DNA of 64,000 nt from Lyophyllum atratum (Eukaryota; Basidiomycota; Agaricomycetes; Agaricales; Lyophyllaceae). The stretch spans positions 4,464,001 through 4,528,000 of the forward strand of contig JACGCN010000001.1 in the NCBI GenBank assembly GCA_014905825.1. The letters run 5' to 3'. Both the position numbers and the translations under genes were made by a program. A model generated the notes under the pieces. That model saw nothing but the letters and a program-made list of their open reading frames with translations. It searched no databases and was not told the DNA's origin. Shown in pieces: positions 52,193-63,689 of the stretch. The first letter of the stretch is position 1. Every line of letters starts with the position of its first letter.

Positions 52193-52758
52193 GTGACGCC
52201 CTGTGTGGTCGGCCTCGATAGGCTTCCGACGCTTCAGGACTACGAGCAGCTGCCCAACATCCAAGCCTGTGTCAGAGAGACCACGCGTTGGCGGCCCCTC
52301 ACTCCCACAGGCGTCCCCCATAGGCCGCGCGAGGACGACGTGTACGAGGGTTATTCCATCCCTAAGGACACTATCTGCATCCCGAACACTTGGGCCTTGG
52401 ACCACGACACCGACGTCCATGGGCCTGATGCTGAGGAGTGTCGCCCTGAGCGTCATCTCGATGCGCGGGGACAGCTGCTGCCATCTGTTCCCGATAGTAC
52501 CATGGAGGAGGGCCACGTCACGTACGGCTTCGGCTCGAGGTTCCAGTATATCCACGTTTATTTAGGATCTGTGTCGGGCGCGCTGTATCCGACAGGAGCC
52601 TGCTCATCCAGATGGCGTCTATGCTGCGGGCATGCAAGTTCTCGATGGGGAAAGGCGAGGACAAGAAACCGTTTGTTGCTGATACCCTGACGAATGGAGG
52701 TCTGGGTGTGGCTCAGCGAGTCTTTCCCTTCGGCTTCCCCGTGGTAAACAAGTGCTAA
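52193..52758 (+). pseudogene. Cytochrome P450 C-terminal relic
   Basis: The frame reads the last third of a microsomal-type P450. It begins VVGLDRLPTLQDYEQLPN and has the K-helix ExxR (ETTR), the meander (GVPHRPREDDVYEGY) and PERH. The haem-binding loop is YGFGSR followed by ICVGR, with the cysteine ligand present. A 26-nt insert (52540-52565) with GT...AG ends separates YGFGSR from ICVGR. Removing it restores the frame to the stop at 52756-52758. The oxygen-binding I helix and the whole N-terminal two thirds are not found upstream, so I call it a fragment. P450s of this group in mushrooms oxidise lipids or secondary metabolites. Confidence 0.85.
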
Positions 52759-53114
52759 TTGTGAGACTCCAGTCGTCCTATGCCTTTCCCGTGTGTTGTG
52801 ACGCCGAGATCGGCGGAGACGAAGAGCATGGTCGCTCAAGCGAAGAAGCTGCGTGGGGTGGCCTAATTTGCGCCTAGCGCTTGTCTTCATCACGAGAATC
52901 AGTGTGCATGATGTAGAAGACTTATGTTATAGAAGTAGATATAGGTGGTGTTCCGCAGCAAGGTTTAGCAAAGCGTTGAAGCCTTGAGCTTGAAAGGTTG
53001 CGTCGGCGAGAAGTTAGAACTTAAAACTTACAAGTCGAATCCAGGTGCCTCTAAGTAGGCCAGTCTTGCCCACAAAAATCGAATGCAACAAAAAAGGAGA
53101 TACGCGATTACGTC
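52759..53114. other. Intergenic region
   Basis: This lies between the P450 relic and the tRNA-Gly gene. No feature was recognised. Confidence 0.6.
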
Positions 53115-53195
53115 TGCATTGGCCGGGAGTCGAACCCGGGTCTAGGCCAAATTCCCAGTGGGAAGACCCAATGATAACCGCTACACTACCAATGC
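53115..53195 (-). tRNA. tRNA-Gly(CCC) with a 9-nt intron
   Basis: Read on the minus strand, the acceptor stem is GCATTGG/CCAATGC with discriminator A and the T arm is CCGGG-TTCGACT-CCCGG. The D arm contains AGCGGTTA. The anticodon stem GGGTC/GGCCT (two wobble pairs) closes loop TTCCCA-T, giving anticodon CCC if a 9-nt intron (53150-53158) follows position 37. The intron contains GGGAA, which can pair with TTCCC of the anticodon loop, as pre-tRNA introns often do. The main uncertainty is the exact intron border, not the presence of the gene. Confidence 0.88.
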
Positions 53196-53746
53196 CTGAC
53201 AAAAAGGACCTCGCACGGTGGTACTAAACATTGAGCCACGTCCAGAATAGAAAAGACCCACCATAGTCCGATTGTTTGCACTTCTACTCATTCACCGTCC
53301 GCCTACTGAGGGTACTAACGGATAGAGCGCCTGTTCACAGAGATACCAGGCGCTAGGAATGGATCTGTCAGTTTACTCATCGATCATGGGCGAGATTTTG
53401 TTTCTTTTTGATAGACAAAACATGACGATTTTATGGCCACGACCATCTAGTTCAGCAGCTGCCTACTGTACGTGCATGGGAGTGAATTTGGAGCCAGTAC
53501 AAGCTCAAATTTCAAAGCTGGAGCGTGGGTCAGAGTAGTCATCATCGACCAGCATCGTGTGTCATTACGTAAGCAGGCTCGTCGTTGCCACTGCTGACCA
53601 CCGCGAATTGACCACGAACATCCAGAATTCCAGGTTCCAAATCGCCTATATACTAATAGCGCTACTTCTGTCAACTCTCCAGTTCTCAGTGCCAACGCAT
53701 TACACAGAACACCGGAAGGCGTCGGTGTCTTGAATAGCAACAGTCC
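53196..53746. other. Intergenic region
   Basis: This is the upstream region of the F-box gene starting at 53747. A minus-strand frame at 53447-53740 has no recognisable content. No promoter motif was identified. Confidence 0.55.
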
Positions 53747-55665
53747 ATGAGGACATTTTCATCCGGTCGCATAAAAGCCACTGGCTCAGACGCAGGCTTA
53801 CCGACTTCCAGAACTCAAGAAAGCAGCCTCTCTAGGCAGGATATACATCTCCGACGAAACAGAAAACTCTTTCTGGATAGAGGTCTCCCTGATGACATCT
53901 TGCTGGCGATAGTTGAACATCTATCAACATCGGATGTCCTATATCTCTCTCAAACCGTGAGCTCATCCACGGCCGCCTACATCTCAGATTAATACTCACT
54001 GCGTCTGATAGTCAAAATACATGTATCATGTTATGCTGCGACCACTCTATGAGTCGATTACTATGAGATCACCAGATCATTGTCGATCAATAGTGAGGAT
54101 TCTCATGTCGAATCCAAACATCCCGTTTATTAGCAACTTCGCCGTGCATCCTTCGTGGATCGCAGCCGAGACAGGTTGCAAATCTGATGTTCTGGACGAG
54201 ACAAAGTTCGCTCTGCAGCTTCATGACCTTGCGTTAACTGGAAGGTTCTCCTCTTTACAATCCTTTGACTGGGCGGGTAGGGACGCCCCAGACGACAAAC
54301 TCTGGTTAGCCTTGCGAACTTGGTGAGCAGCCTCCCTCAGATTCGAGTCGAGTAAAGGTCGATTACTAAGAGGGTTGTAGCTGTCCACAGCTGAAGAACA
54401 TTTCGACCATGGTCGGTGTTAATACATATATCATGAAGGCCGACAGTCAGGTAATGATTTCATGCTACTCCAGCGGCCATGTTCAGATATTGAGGATAAG
54501 ATCCAGTTGTTCGAGTTCCGCAATCTGACCTCGTTTTCTTTGGATATAACACCTTCGGGTTTGAGTATGTCGTTTGACTCTTCGACGCTCAGTGGAATTT
54601 ATATCTTCTTTAGAAATTTCTCCTGGTGTCATAGATCTACCGGAAGGCCTTTGGCAGATGCTCTCATGCAATAGCCCCGATTTGCTTCATCTCTCCTTTC
54701 TTTCCACTGGCTGGCTATACCGTATCTGGAACATACAGAGGGTCTTTTCGGCGAGATGGCGTTATCTGAAGTCAATAACTTTGACTTCTCTGCCGGGGTG
54801 GCCGCTCTCGGATGATGAAGTCGATTTGGCATCATTTCTTTCAGCACACCCTACGCTTGAAAGTGTGAGAGTGCCAGATATATTTTCACGGACAGTTTCG
54901 CAATTACCGCCCCTGTCGCGCCTCCGCACATTCATCGGTCAAGCGGAACGATTGCAGTCGTCGACCTCTGAGCTTCCGGCTTTGGAGTGCATTGATTTGG
55001 CCACATGGTATACTCCGTCGCCAGTCATCATCGAGTCGCTTCAGTCACTACTCGGGGCTTATCCAACCGTCGCAGCGGTGGGTGTCAAGATTAGCTCCCA
55101 ATTGCTTGTCAGGAGCAGGGGAGACTGTTTCAGGTTTTACGAAGGCCTTGTCGCTGTCTGTTCTCAGCTTACACACATAGAAGTGACCTCAGACATCCCA
55201 ATATCTCTTGTAAGCAGTGCATCTCCCATCGAAGGAGCCACTGATGTTGAATCATTTTCACGTGTTCAGAAGGACTTCTCTATTTCCCTTCGTTTCACTG
55301 TGAAGTTACGCTCTTTCATTATCACTCGTATGTGCACAGCCTATCGCCCAGAGCACGAGGAGCAGGCATTCTCCAATGACCATATGGGCAATGGTGCTTT
55401 GCGAATCGCAAAGCGGAACCCTAGTTTGGAATGGTTCACGATTCGCGACGAGATTGACTCCCTTCTGACGCAGCTTGGGACATACCATGTGGTACCTGGG
55501 GTGCAGGGCACGCTGCGCAGATTGCGAGTCCACGAAATAAGTGTTAACGAACAGGGCGAACGCTCTACGCGTTCCTACACCCAGAAACTCCGTCCCTGGT
55601 CTGCTCGTCGATTCGAATCTAATATTTCTGCGAAGGGACGATGGTATTTTCTGGGAGACAGCTAG
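53747..55665 (+). CDS. F-box / leucine-rich-repeat-like protein, 568 aa, 5 exons
   Basis: The exons are 53747-53956, 54012-54322, 54381-54450, 54495-54558 and 54614-55665, with all phases consistent. Residues about 47-75 are the F-box (LPDDILLAIVEHLSTSDVLYLSQT), expected to contact Skp1. The box is cut by the first intron. Downstream are irregular leucine-rich repeats (FRNLTSFSLDI, LLHLSFL, LKSITLTSLPG, LESVRVPDI, LECIDLATW). Introns are 44-58 nt. It is of the same general class as the gene at 42556-44222 but is not a recent duplicate. An SCF adaptor role is inferred from the domain; the target is unknown. Confidence 0.82.
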
Positions 55666-55919
55666 CATATCATCTCCTGCATTTATCACGGCAGGAAGGG
55701 TGAGACACATCAGTTGCCCTTGGTTGTCACTGCACTGAGTGCCAAGTAAATAGAGTAACACTTTTAGAGAGAATCTCCTGAGTACGATGTTCGTCGTGCG
55801 AGGTTCCTGATCATCTGGTCACTGCCGTCCGCCAGGCCACCCATGACCGGGTACAATCTAGCCATAAATCGTAATATGTGGGTAAGACGGCTAGCGTCGT
55901 ACACAGTCTATTTAAGAGG

Positions 55920-58900
55920 TCAGAATGAATCATATCCAATCACTTCTGTCAGCATCGCTCGAACGACCACCTTCGGTTTCGAGACGATACTTCCACCTGT
56001 TCCCAAGCCTAGGTCGGTTGTACAGACCACTCGATTTCCTCGTCGGTTGATCTCTCCTTCGTATGCATCCTCCATTTTGTTCGCATCGAAAGACTCGTTG
56101 GGATGGATAACGATAACTTGCCAATTGTCCCCGATGGCAAGATTCAACCGAAGTGCTAATTTGGCGATTTGTCTAATCCTATCGTGGAACTTCGCAAGTG
56201 AATCTCGCGCCTCCGACTGGGTCTTGCGCCATCCCGAGATGACCAGCGTATCGATAACGTTCCGGAGGAGATATTCCTCCATTTCCGTCTGGAGATTATT
56301 GTCTGACGGTTTTTTCAGCTGGCGTTCAGTAAGTGTTCGCCATGACGCTGCAATATCTGGAGGAGCTATGTGACAGAAGTTAGCCATGTGAAAGCCATGT
56401 GAAACTTTGCTTCCTTCTCGTTGGCTGATCGCTTACCTATACCGACGATCCTCGTGTAGATTGTGGCCAAGAAATCCCCATATTCCCAATGTCCCGGGCA
56501 CCAAGACGTAATGATCTTCGCGCAGCAGCTGACAAGACATGCCTGCAACGCAATTTGCACCGGGAGATAATTGAATTCCACAGCGTCCCGGGTCGAGATC
56601 GCCTCCATGACCAGCGCCAATGGCTTTCCTATCATTACCGTAGCTCGCTCGGCCACCCCTTCGATTTCCTGCGTATCCAGATCTATCAGGCTCGTAAAGT
56701 CTAGGGAGTCTGCGATATGTGCGGCTGCCTGATAAACCTCTGAATTAAGCCTTTCAACCATGCCCTCGATTCCTCCCAAAATTTCGCCTTTCGACGATGG
56801 CCTTGGCGTTTGGGGTGCTGAACTCTGTCCGGAGAGTGTCTTCTGACGAAGTTGTTCCGATTGGCGTCGGAGCTGATCAACAAGCATTCTATTGTGACGT
56901 TCCAGGGTGTGAAGTTGTCGTTGGTTTGGCCACTTCACGATCTGTGGTTGCGACCGCGTAAGCTTCTCCAGCTCCTTGTCCTTCTTGGTCAACTCCTGTG
57001 CTTGCCGGGCGACTATGTTCGAAAGTTCCACCTTCTGGTGCGAGGCGGCCTTCAATTCTCCTAGTGCAGTCTCCAACGCGCTAGCTGTTTTGACATGGAG
57101 CCTGCGAAGGTCCTCTGCCTTTTCCTCCTCCGCCTTGCATTCTTCCAGAAGACGTCGATTTCGCTCCTCCCAGTGCTCCCTTTCCTTCAGGATCTCGTCA
57201 AGCTGCTCGAGGACCCCTTCCTTATCCCGTTCCGCCTTCTTCAATTCTGCGAGGGCCACATCCAAGGCATTTTGGGCCTTGCCGTTGAGAGTACGAAGCC
57301 CTTTCATCCTATCCTCTCCTACCTGGAAATCGCCTAGAAGGCGCCTGTTTCGGTCCTCCAACTCATCTCCGCGTTTCGCGCTCACGTCCAATTGTCTATT
57401 CGCCTCGTCCCGATCATGCTGCGCGGTGTCGAGATCCGCGAGCGCCATATCCAACATATTCTGCGTCTTCCTGATGAGCCTTCGAAGCCCTTTCATCTCT
57501 TCTTCTCCTGCCTCACAGCCGACCAGCAGCCCCAGGTTTCGTTGCTCCAAATCAGCGTTCCGCTTCGCCATCTCATCTGTTTCTCTATGTGCCTCATTCC
57601 GATCCTGCTGCGCAGTCTCCAGGTTCGCAAGCGCCAATTCCAGAGTTTCGTTTACTTTGGCGTTGAGGCCTCGGAGTCCTTTCAGCTCTTCCTCGACTAC
57701 CTCAAGTTCTCCCACCAGACGTCTATTTCGTCCTTCCAATTCATCACCCCGCTTGGTGCTCTCCTCCAATCGTCTCTGTATCCCTTCCTGATTCTGCTGC
57801 GCCTCCTCTACCGCTTGAAGCTCTTCTGTGATACTCCTGTTTCGCTCCACCAAATCCTCGCTCCGCCTCGTACTCTCCCGAAGTTGTCTCTCTGCCTCTT
57901 CGCGATCCCTTCGCTCGTTCTCCAATTCGACAAGCGCCGCTCCTACTGAGGTGTTTGCCTTCACGTTAAGACCACGTAGCCCCTCTATCGCCTCCACTCC
58001 AGCCTGGCGTTCTTCTAGTAGACGCGCGTTCCGAGCCTCTAAATCGTTGCCCCGCTTCACGCTCTCCTCCAGCCGTACAAGTGTCTCCTCCCAATTCTGC
58101 CGTTCCACTTCCCCAGTTCCTTCCACTTTCTTCATCGTTTCCGATTGCCTATGTTGATCCTCGAAAGCGCTAATCCTTCGTAGAGTATCTTCGGCTTCTC
58201 GTCTCGCCTGTTGCTCACCCCTCTTCGCTTCCTCCATTTCGTCCTGAAGTGATCGCAGAGAAGCTTCCATGGATTGTATCTTCTGCTTGTATTGACGATT
58301 CTCGTCGTCCAACTCCTGACGTCGCACATCGACAGAAGCGAGCTCGCTCAGCACAGTCCCCAACCGGGCCTCAAACTCCAGCTTCTCGTTATCGACGAGC
58401 GTAAGCCCGGTGTCGTTCCTCTCAAGCTCGATGGTGGCGTGCGGCGCAATCTGGTCGGGCGAGGCTTCGATCTGCTTGTCCACGAATTCGACGGAGAAGG
58501 ATCCGGAAGACGCCATAGTGGTGTTTTCTTCAACGCTTAGCAACTCGGCTTGGGGCAGAACTACGGATCCTGTCGCAGATGCAGAACTCGGCTCGTGCTG
58601 CGTGGTGACGCTAGTCCAGCTTTGCTCCTCTATGTTCCTCGACTGCGCAGCCATCCTGTGAACGTTCATCAGTTAACGAATTTTCTCTGCGTTACAGGTG
58701 GGCTCCTACCCAGGCACGGTGTCAGTTATCACCTGCGGCACTTCGAAGATTTCGGCTAATGACCCTTCCGTTTGACTACCCTCCGCCATTTCATTTTGTC
58801 CGCGTGGCGCTCGATTCAATTCGTCGGTCTCATCCGCTGTCGATTGGTCCCTGCGCTTTCGCACCGTCGAACGTCGTCGGTGAGGCCCCATGAACATTCC

Positions 58901-58933
58901 CGCCATCGTCCATCGCGAATTTGCTCTCGACAT
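55920..58933 (-). CDS. Long coiled-coil protein built of 63-residue repeats, 962 aa, 3 exons
   Basis: The complement of 58710-58933, 56437-58655 and 55920-56365 joins in phase across introns of 54 and 71 nt. The start is the ATG at 58931-58933. Residues about 165-660 are Glu/Arg/Leu-rich coiled coil. Inside it, units of exactly 63 residues (nine heptads) start at 280, 381, 444, 507 and 570, plus a 38-residue shortened unit at 343. Each begins LE-x-RN-x-x-L and carries a GLR-x-L-N core. The C-terminal 250 residues are globular (EVYQAAAHIADSLDF..., SWCPGHWEYGDFLATIYTRIVGIAPPDIAASWRTL). I recall related Agaricomycete proteins of unknown function. A structural or scaffold role is a guess from the coiled coil. 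Confidence 0.85.
56984..58042 (-). repeat. Tandem 189-bp coding repeats, about five full units and one short
   Basis: The 63-residue units of the coiled-coil protein appear at DNA level as five imperfect 189-bp repeats and one 114-bp unit. Unit starts on the minus strand are at about 58042, 57853 (short), 57739, 57550, 57361 and 57172. The short unit lacks 25 codons in its middle while keeping the frame and nearly the heptad register. Confidence 0.85.
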
Positions 58934-59672
58934 CGTGGAAGTGGACAATAACGTGGCGGGGCTGCTGTGTACTCAGGTGCTGATATCAGAGCTTGTGCGC
59001 GTGTCTGCATCGTGTTCTGTGACAACGTGTCAATGACGATGGATCCTGCTTGTGCTCTACATTATTCTTGCTGTGGCCGATAGTAATTAGACTTACGATA
59101 TTCTCCACGGAAAATTGCTCCCCTTCGCAGCACGTACGAGGCCACCTTGCTAACTAAGACTTAGAGACGTAAGAGAGTGACCGAGTGAGTTCAGGAAAGG
59201 GCAGGTCACGTGTAGCCGAAATGGGAGCGCGTGTTTCTGATGCCGCGTACACAAGTACAAATACGAGCATGTACATTAGTCCTTCGTTGATCCTCTCGTC
59301 GTGGTGAAGCCCTGGCTCAATAAACCGCAGGGAGGACGCGGCGACATTCTTCGAGCCCTCAATCTCATGTGTCATTCATGGTCATGCGGTGAAAGCGCAA
59401 TATGTACTAATGTTCTTTCACTTGCCCCGTTTTCGTCTCAGTGGCGCGCAGCTGCAGAATCGCGTCCACTTTGCCCGCGACTCTTTCGATGTTCCATCCC
59501 AGGACTGATACTGCGGCTGATTATGATAATTACACGTACTTAAATTGCTAGAAAATACAGGGGAGATGGGATGTATCATGTTAGATATAAGTTACAGAAA
59601 GAAAGGAACAACAGGAACTTGAAACCCCGAAGAACCGTTTACCGGAAGAAATCAAGCTTCCAGAACGCACGA
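58934..59672. other. Intergenic region
   Basis: This contains the promoter side of the coiled-coil gene and the 3' flank of the protoglobin gene. The short frames have no domain and no splice support. Confidence 0.6.
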
Positions 59673-60510
59673 TCACAGTAGGTACGGTGCCAAGTATTTC
59701 GCGAAAACCGCGCCTAGCGCCACGAGCCCGCTGGCTGCCACCAAAGCCGTACCCTTCTCGATGGTGATCTTGCCAGCTTGGACATTCGCGCCCGTAATGT
59801 AATGGCGCGCGAAAAGATCATTCTGTATCCAGAGGAGCTACGATGACGATGTCAGTGTCAGTCCTCCAGTGATCGGATATGGGTAGTCTCCCTGCTCACC
59901 TTATTGAAGGCCCTCAGCACAGCCTGCTTAGTCTCAAGATCGAGGTCAGGATGTCCCATAACCGCCTCGATGAGGATATCCTCCACGTATCCCAGCAGGA
60001 TCGCAGCATGTATGAGCTCAACCCTCAACCCCGGCTTCTTCGCCCTTCAAATCCCAACCCCCCAAGTTCAAATTCAGTAAGCATCACGCCTCCCAACCCG
60101 TCCGCTCACCTGTGCGCAAACCCGTCGACACCAGTATGCATCACCCCAACCCTATCAAGATACTCCCAGCTCCCCTCCTCCTCATAATCCATCGTAACAA
60201 GCTTAACAAGGTACCCCTTCAAAAAGTCCTTCCTAAACTTGATCTGCGGGTGCTCCTGCCCCAGGTCCTCGAGCCGCGTCGGGGCGCTGCCGGAGTAGCC
60301 GGTTTGGCGGGGGAGGAAGGCTTGGGAGGTGATGGAGAAGGAGAGGAGCTTGGTGTAGACTGTGTCGACTACGAGGGGGACGAGGGGTGCGATGATGGGT
60401 TTGGAGGAGTGGAGGGTGCGAGCGTCTGAGGGGGTGAAGTTGATGAAGTCGCGGAGGTATTGGATGCGCGTTGGGAGGTGGGAGAGGGACGCGGGGTCGA
60501 TGTGTTGCAT
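59673..60510 (-). CDS. Protoglobin-like haem protein, 236 aa, 3 exons
   Basis: The complement of 60110-60510, 59900-60044 and 59673-59837 closes in phase; introns are 65 and 62 nt. The sequence fits the globin-sensor/protoglobin family found in fungi: RIQYLRDFINF, APLVPLVVDTVYTKLLSF, EHPQIKFRKDFLKGYLVKLVTMDY, YLDRVGVMHTGV and LIHAAILLGYVEDILIEAVMGHPDLD. His125 in GVMHTG is the likely proximal haem ligand, by analogy with globin-coupled sensors. Such proteins bind O2, CO or NO; the cellular role in fungi is unknown. After the globin fold, residues 211-236 form a hydrophobic stretch (ALVAASGLVALGAVFAKYLA) that could anchor the protein to a membrane. Exon 1 is strongly G/C-biased. Confidence 0.9.
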
Positions 60511-61615
60511 GGTCGGAGTTCAGGGGCTGGGGCAGTTTTTTTGGGTTTGGGGAGGGGATGGGCCGCCTCGAGCGCGTTTTCTTCACCTTTTTATACTGAA
60601 TGCAACGGTTGTTACCCGTTAAAACCCGGGTGAGAGTGCAGTTGCTTTGGACGGTAAGCTGTCATGGAGGTGGCTAGGCTTGGCCTAGGCATGGTCGCGC
60701 CAAGAAACAGATTTACCGGCGGTTCATTCCGATCTGACAGAAGATTTGCGAGCAAGGGACGAGTCATCGAACATATCTCTAGATGTACCGAGGTGTGTTG
60801 AGACCAGCTTGGGCCAAGAATAAAGGCGTTGGATGGGCAAGTGCAATGGGCACTTATAAGACACACCTAGCCATTTGCTTGGACCGTCGTCGATTTTTGG
60901 TGCGGGAACGAGTCCAGCCTAGACACCGTTCTCATGGATGCGGCATATTCTTGATCCTCGGCGAAAAAAAACTGAATTGAACTCGTAAAGCTGATTCCGT
61001 GAGCTCCCGACGCTCGAATCTCACCTCCTATAAGCAAACCGAACATACCGATGTTCCTCATCCAACAGCCGCTCGAGACGGCCTCACGGTAATGGCATAC
61101 TTGGAAGGTATGGATGTCACTATGATGCGCAGGCTATAGTTGTGATGACGATCTTTGTGGGCGAATGTTATTAGCCAGACAATCGCCACGTGGTGAATTG
61201 ATCAGATTCCGTGCGTCTGCCTCCGTTCCCATTTCTCCAGATTCCAATGAAGCGGGATACTCCTCAAAGCATGGAGCGCAGCAGCCTAGATAACTCAGAG
61301 GTTAGTACGATCAGAACTGATGGCCGAGATCGAAGGTGGCGAGAAAACGTGGCAGCGAACGGCCTTTGTTTGTCCGGCGTTCTTCCAGAAGCACTGACTT
61401 CGCAGTCCAGTTGGCAGCACTCTCCTGTTCTCGTCGAGCCTCCTAATAACAGCTTACTTTCTGGCCTCCTTTTCGCCTCGTATCACACCCTTATAACGCT
61501 GTTCTGGAGCTAATCGGCTGACTTTCGGTTGCTTAAGGTACTTTAAGCGGACCAGAGGGTCCACCTCTTTTTCGTCACTCCCTACTGACGCCCCACGCAC
61601 GACCAGGGAGATATC
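60511..61615. other. Divergent intergenic region
   Basis: This separates the protoglobin gene (minus) from the Gfd2-like gene (plus) and should hold both promoters. The plus-strand frame at 61211-61513 has no domain and no splice link to the next gene. Confidence 0.55.
60586..60595 (-). promoter_or_regulatory. TATA-like box of the protoglobin gene
   Basis: TATAAAAAGG on the minus strand lies about 76 bp upstream of the start codon at 60510, a typical core promoter distance. Confidence 0.5.
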
Positions 61616-63689
61616 ATGTCCGATTTTACCCTTGTAGATCCCAAAGGCTGGGAATATGATCTCCATTCCGTTTGTGCCAGTCGTCTTGAGTGCCGACCAC
61701 TGTGCTGATATCTTACGCATAGGTGTACTCGGCGTACATCGGATACTTCCAATTCCACAGTATACCCTGGTAAATCCAATTCTTTCAAAGAATGCACAGA
61801 TATTAACGTGTTTTATAGGTACGATCGCTCCTGGGGACACCTATTCTCTTCCTTTGAAGAGTTTCTCGCCTTTTCATGGCCAGTCATCACAGTAACCGAC
61901 GTCTGGACCGGAAAACCACACATCGTCACTCGCCTGACGTCCATCGGCGCCTTTCTCAAGATGATCAAGACTCGGTACCTTCCCCTTCCACCCACAACAG
62001 CACCGTAAGCTAACTCGCACACAGATTCGGAGAAACCTTGCAACAAGCCCCCAACATCCTCCAAGTCACCTCCTTCGAAAGCAACACCCGGCACCTCCGG
62101 CACATATCCGACTACGCCTCCTACCGCAAACTCTACTCCACCCTTCCCGCCGTCGTGCTGTCTGCGCTGAAGACCCGTGTGAAGGCCGGCGAGCCGAAGG
62201 CGCTTAGGGAGCTGTGGGAGAGGAGGGATAAGACGTTCTTGGCGATTGACTTTGAGTGGAGCGAGAGGAATGAAAAGAGTTGCTTGGAGTGGGGGTATGC
62301 GGCTGTGAGGTGTGGGCATCTCGATGCGTGAGGGGATCATGGTTGTGCATTTTGGATCACGAACGATTGACATACTTTCGTAGCCTCGGGCATTGGCCGC
62401 CTGACCCCGACTCGAACTACCGGTCCGTCTCCATCATTCTCAATCCCTAGGGTCCTCGATCCTCACACCTCTTCACAGGAAGGGACATTATATCATCGGG
62501 GAATACGTCGACAAGGTGTTCAACAAGCACTGTCCCACCCATCCCTGGCATGTACGTCACCCCCATCCATCCTCCCTCCCCCTCATCTCTGACTTACCCC
62601 TCACAGTATGCAGTACGCTCTCCTCCCCTTCTCCCCCCGCTATGCTGACATGTAGGCAGTTCGGCGACAGCCAAATCGCGCCTAAAGCGAAGCTGCCCGA
62701 GATCATCCAGGCCGTCATCAGGTCAGTGCCCCCTTCGTCCCAATAGGAGCCCCACCTCCCTCATCTCTGTTATTCCTCGTCCGTCCACAGTAGCTTCGCG
62801 AGCCCCGACTCCGAGATGACGCCCAACACGCTCGTACTCGTCGCGCACGGGATCAGCGGGGACCTCGCGCGGCTCGAGGAGATGAAAATCAGTGAGCACC
62901 CTCCCTCCCCTCCTTCCACGCGTCCTGTCCCCCCGGGCTCATGAGAGATCCCTCTGTTTAGAACTCCCACATAACATGCTGGTGGTGGACACGGCGACGT
63001 ACGAGCGCGTCCTGCACTCCTCCGGGCTTAGGGGCATCATGATGGACCCGCGCACCAACACCCCGCGTACACCGGGCTCCACGCTCTCCCTTGAGAATCT
63101 CCTCAGCTCTTTCGCTACTCACCCGCTCTCGCCTTCCCCTTCCTCCTCTTCGCCTTCCTTTCCCAATTCCCCTACCTTGCCCAACTCCCCCGGTTCGACA
63201 CCAGCGATCCCGGTACCGGTAGTGCTCCCAAAGATCAAAATGCACAACGCAGGCAACGACGCATACATGTGTCTCTTCGCCCTCCAAATGCTCCTCGACC
63301 CCTCTCACACAAAACCCCCCTCCCCCAAGAAGAGCTTCGTCGGCCGTCCGGGTCCCCAAGTTCCTGCAGGGGTCTCCTCGCCTTCCCCTCCGCATGCAAG
63401 TTTCGGTGGGGGTGTGCGCCCGAGGTCAATGGGGATGGGGATGGGGATGGGAGCGCAGCCGGTCGTGGAGATGATGGGGATGACGATCGTGCCGTCGCCG
63501 TCCTTGCCCGCGGGGGTGGGGGTGGGAGCGTATGACCTTGCTAAGGAGTTTGGGCAGATGAATTTGAAGTTGAAGAAGGGGGAGAGGGAGGTGGGGAGTG
63601 GGGGTGGGAGGGGGAGGAGGGTGGGGGGAAGGGGAGGTGGGGGCGGGGGTGGCAATGGGGGGTATGCGAGTGTTGGGGGGCGGAGGTGA
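61616..63689 (+). CDS. Gfd2/YDR514C-like DEDDh nuclease-fold protein, 522 aa, 10 exons
   Basis: The exons are 61616-61669, 61723-61769, 61819-61974, 62025-62327, 62384-62422, 62479-62551, 62607-62612, 62660-62721, 62791-62891 and 62962-63689; all phases agree. The fold carries the DEDDh signature: D161-F-E163, H266-GISG-D271 and H375-NAGN-D380. This matches the fungal family of yeast Gfd2 and Ydr514c, and Gfd2 is linked to mRNA export through Dbp5. Between motifs II and III lies a Ser/Pro-rich insert (about 335-365). The C-terminal 140 residues are Gly/Pro-rich and end in an RG-rich tail, an RNA-binding-like feature. Exon 7 is a 6-nt microexon (Tyr-Ala) needed to join PWH to FGDSQ. Catalysis is plausible but not proven. 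Confidence 0.85.

Noticed and set aside
56976..57791. 271-codon plus-strand frame over the coiled-coil gene
   Set aside because: It mirrors the repetitive Glu/Arg/Leu codons of the real gene; its Ser/Phe/Arg composition and repeats are a shadow of those on the other strand.
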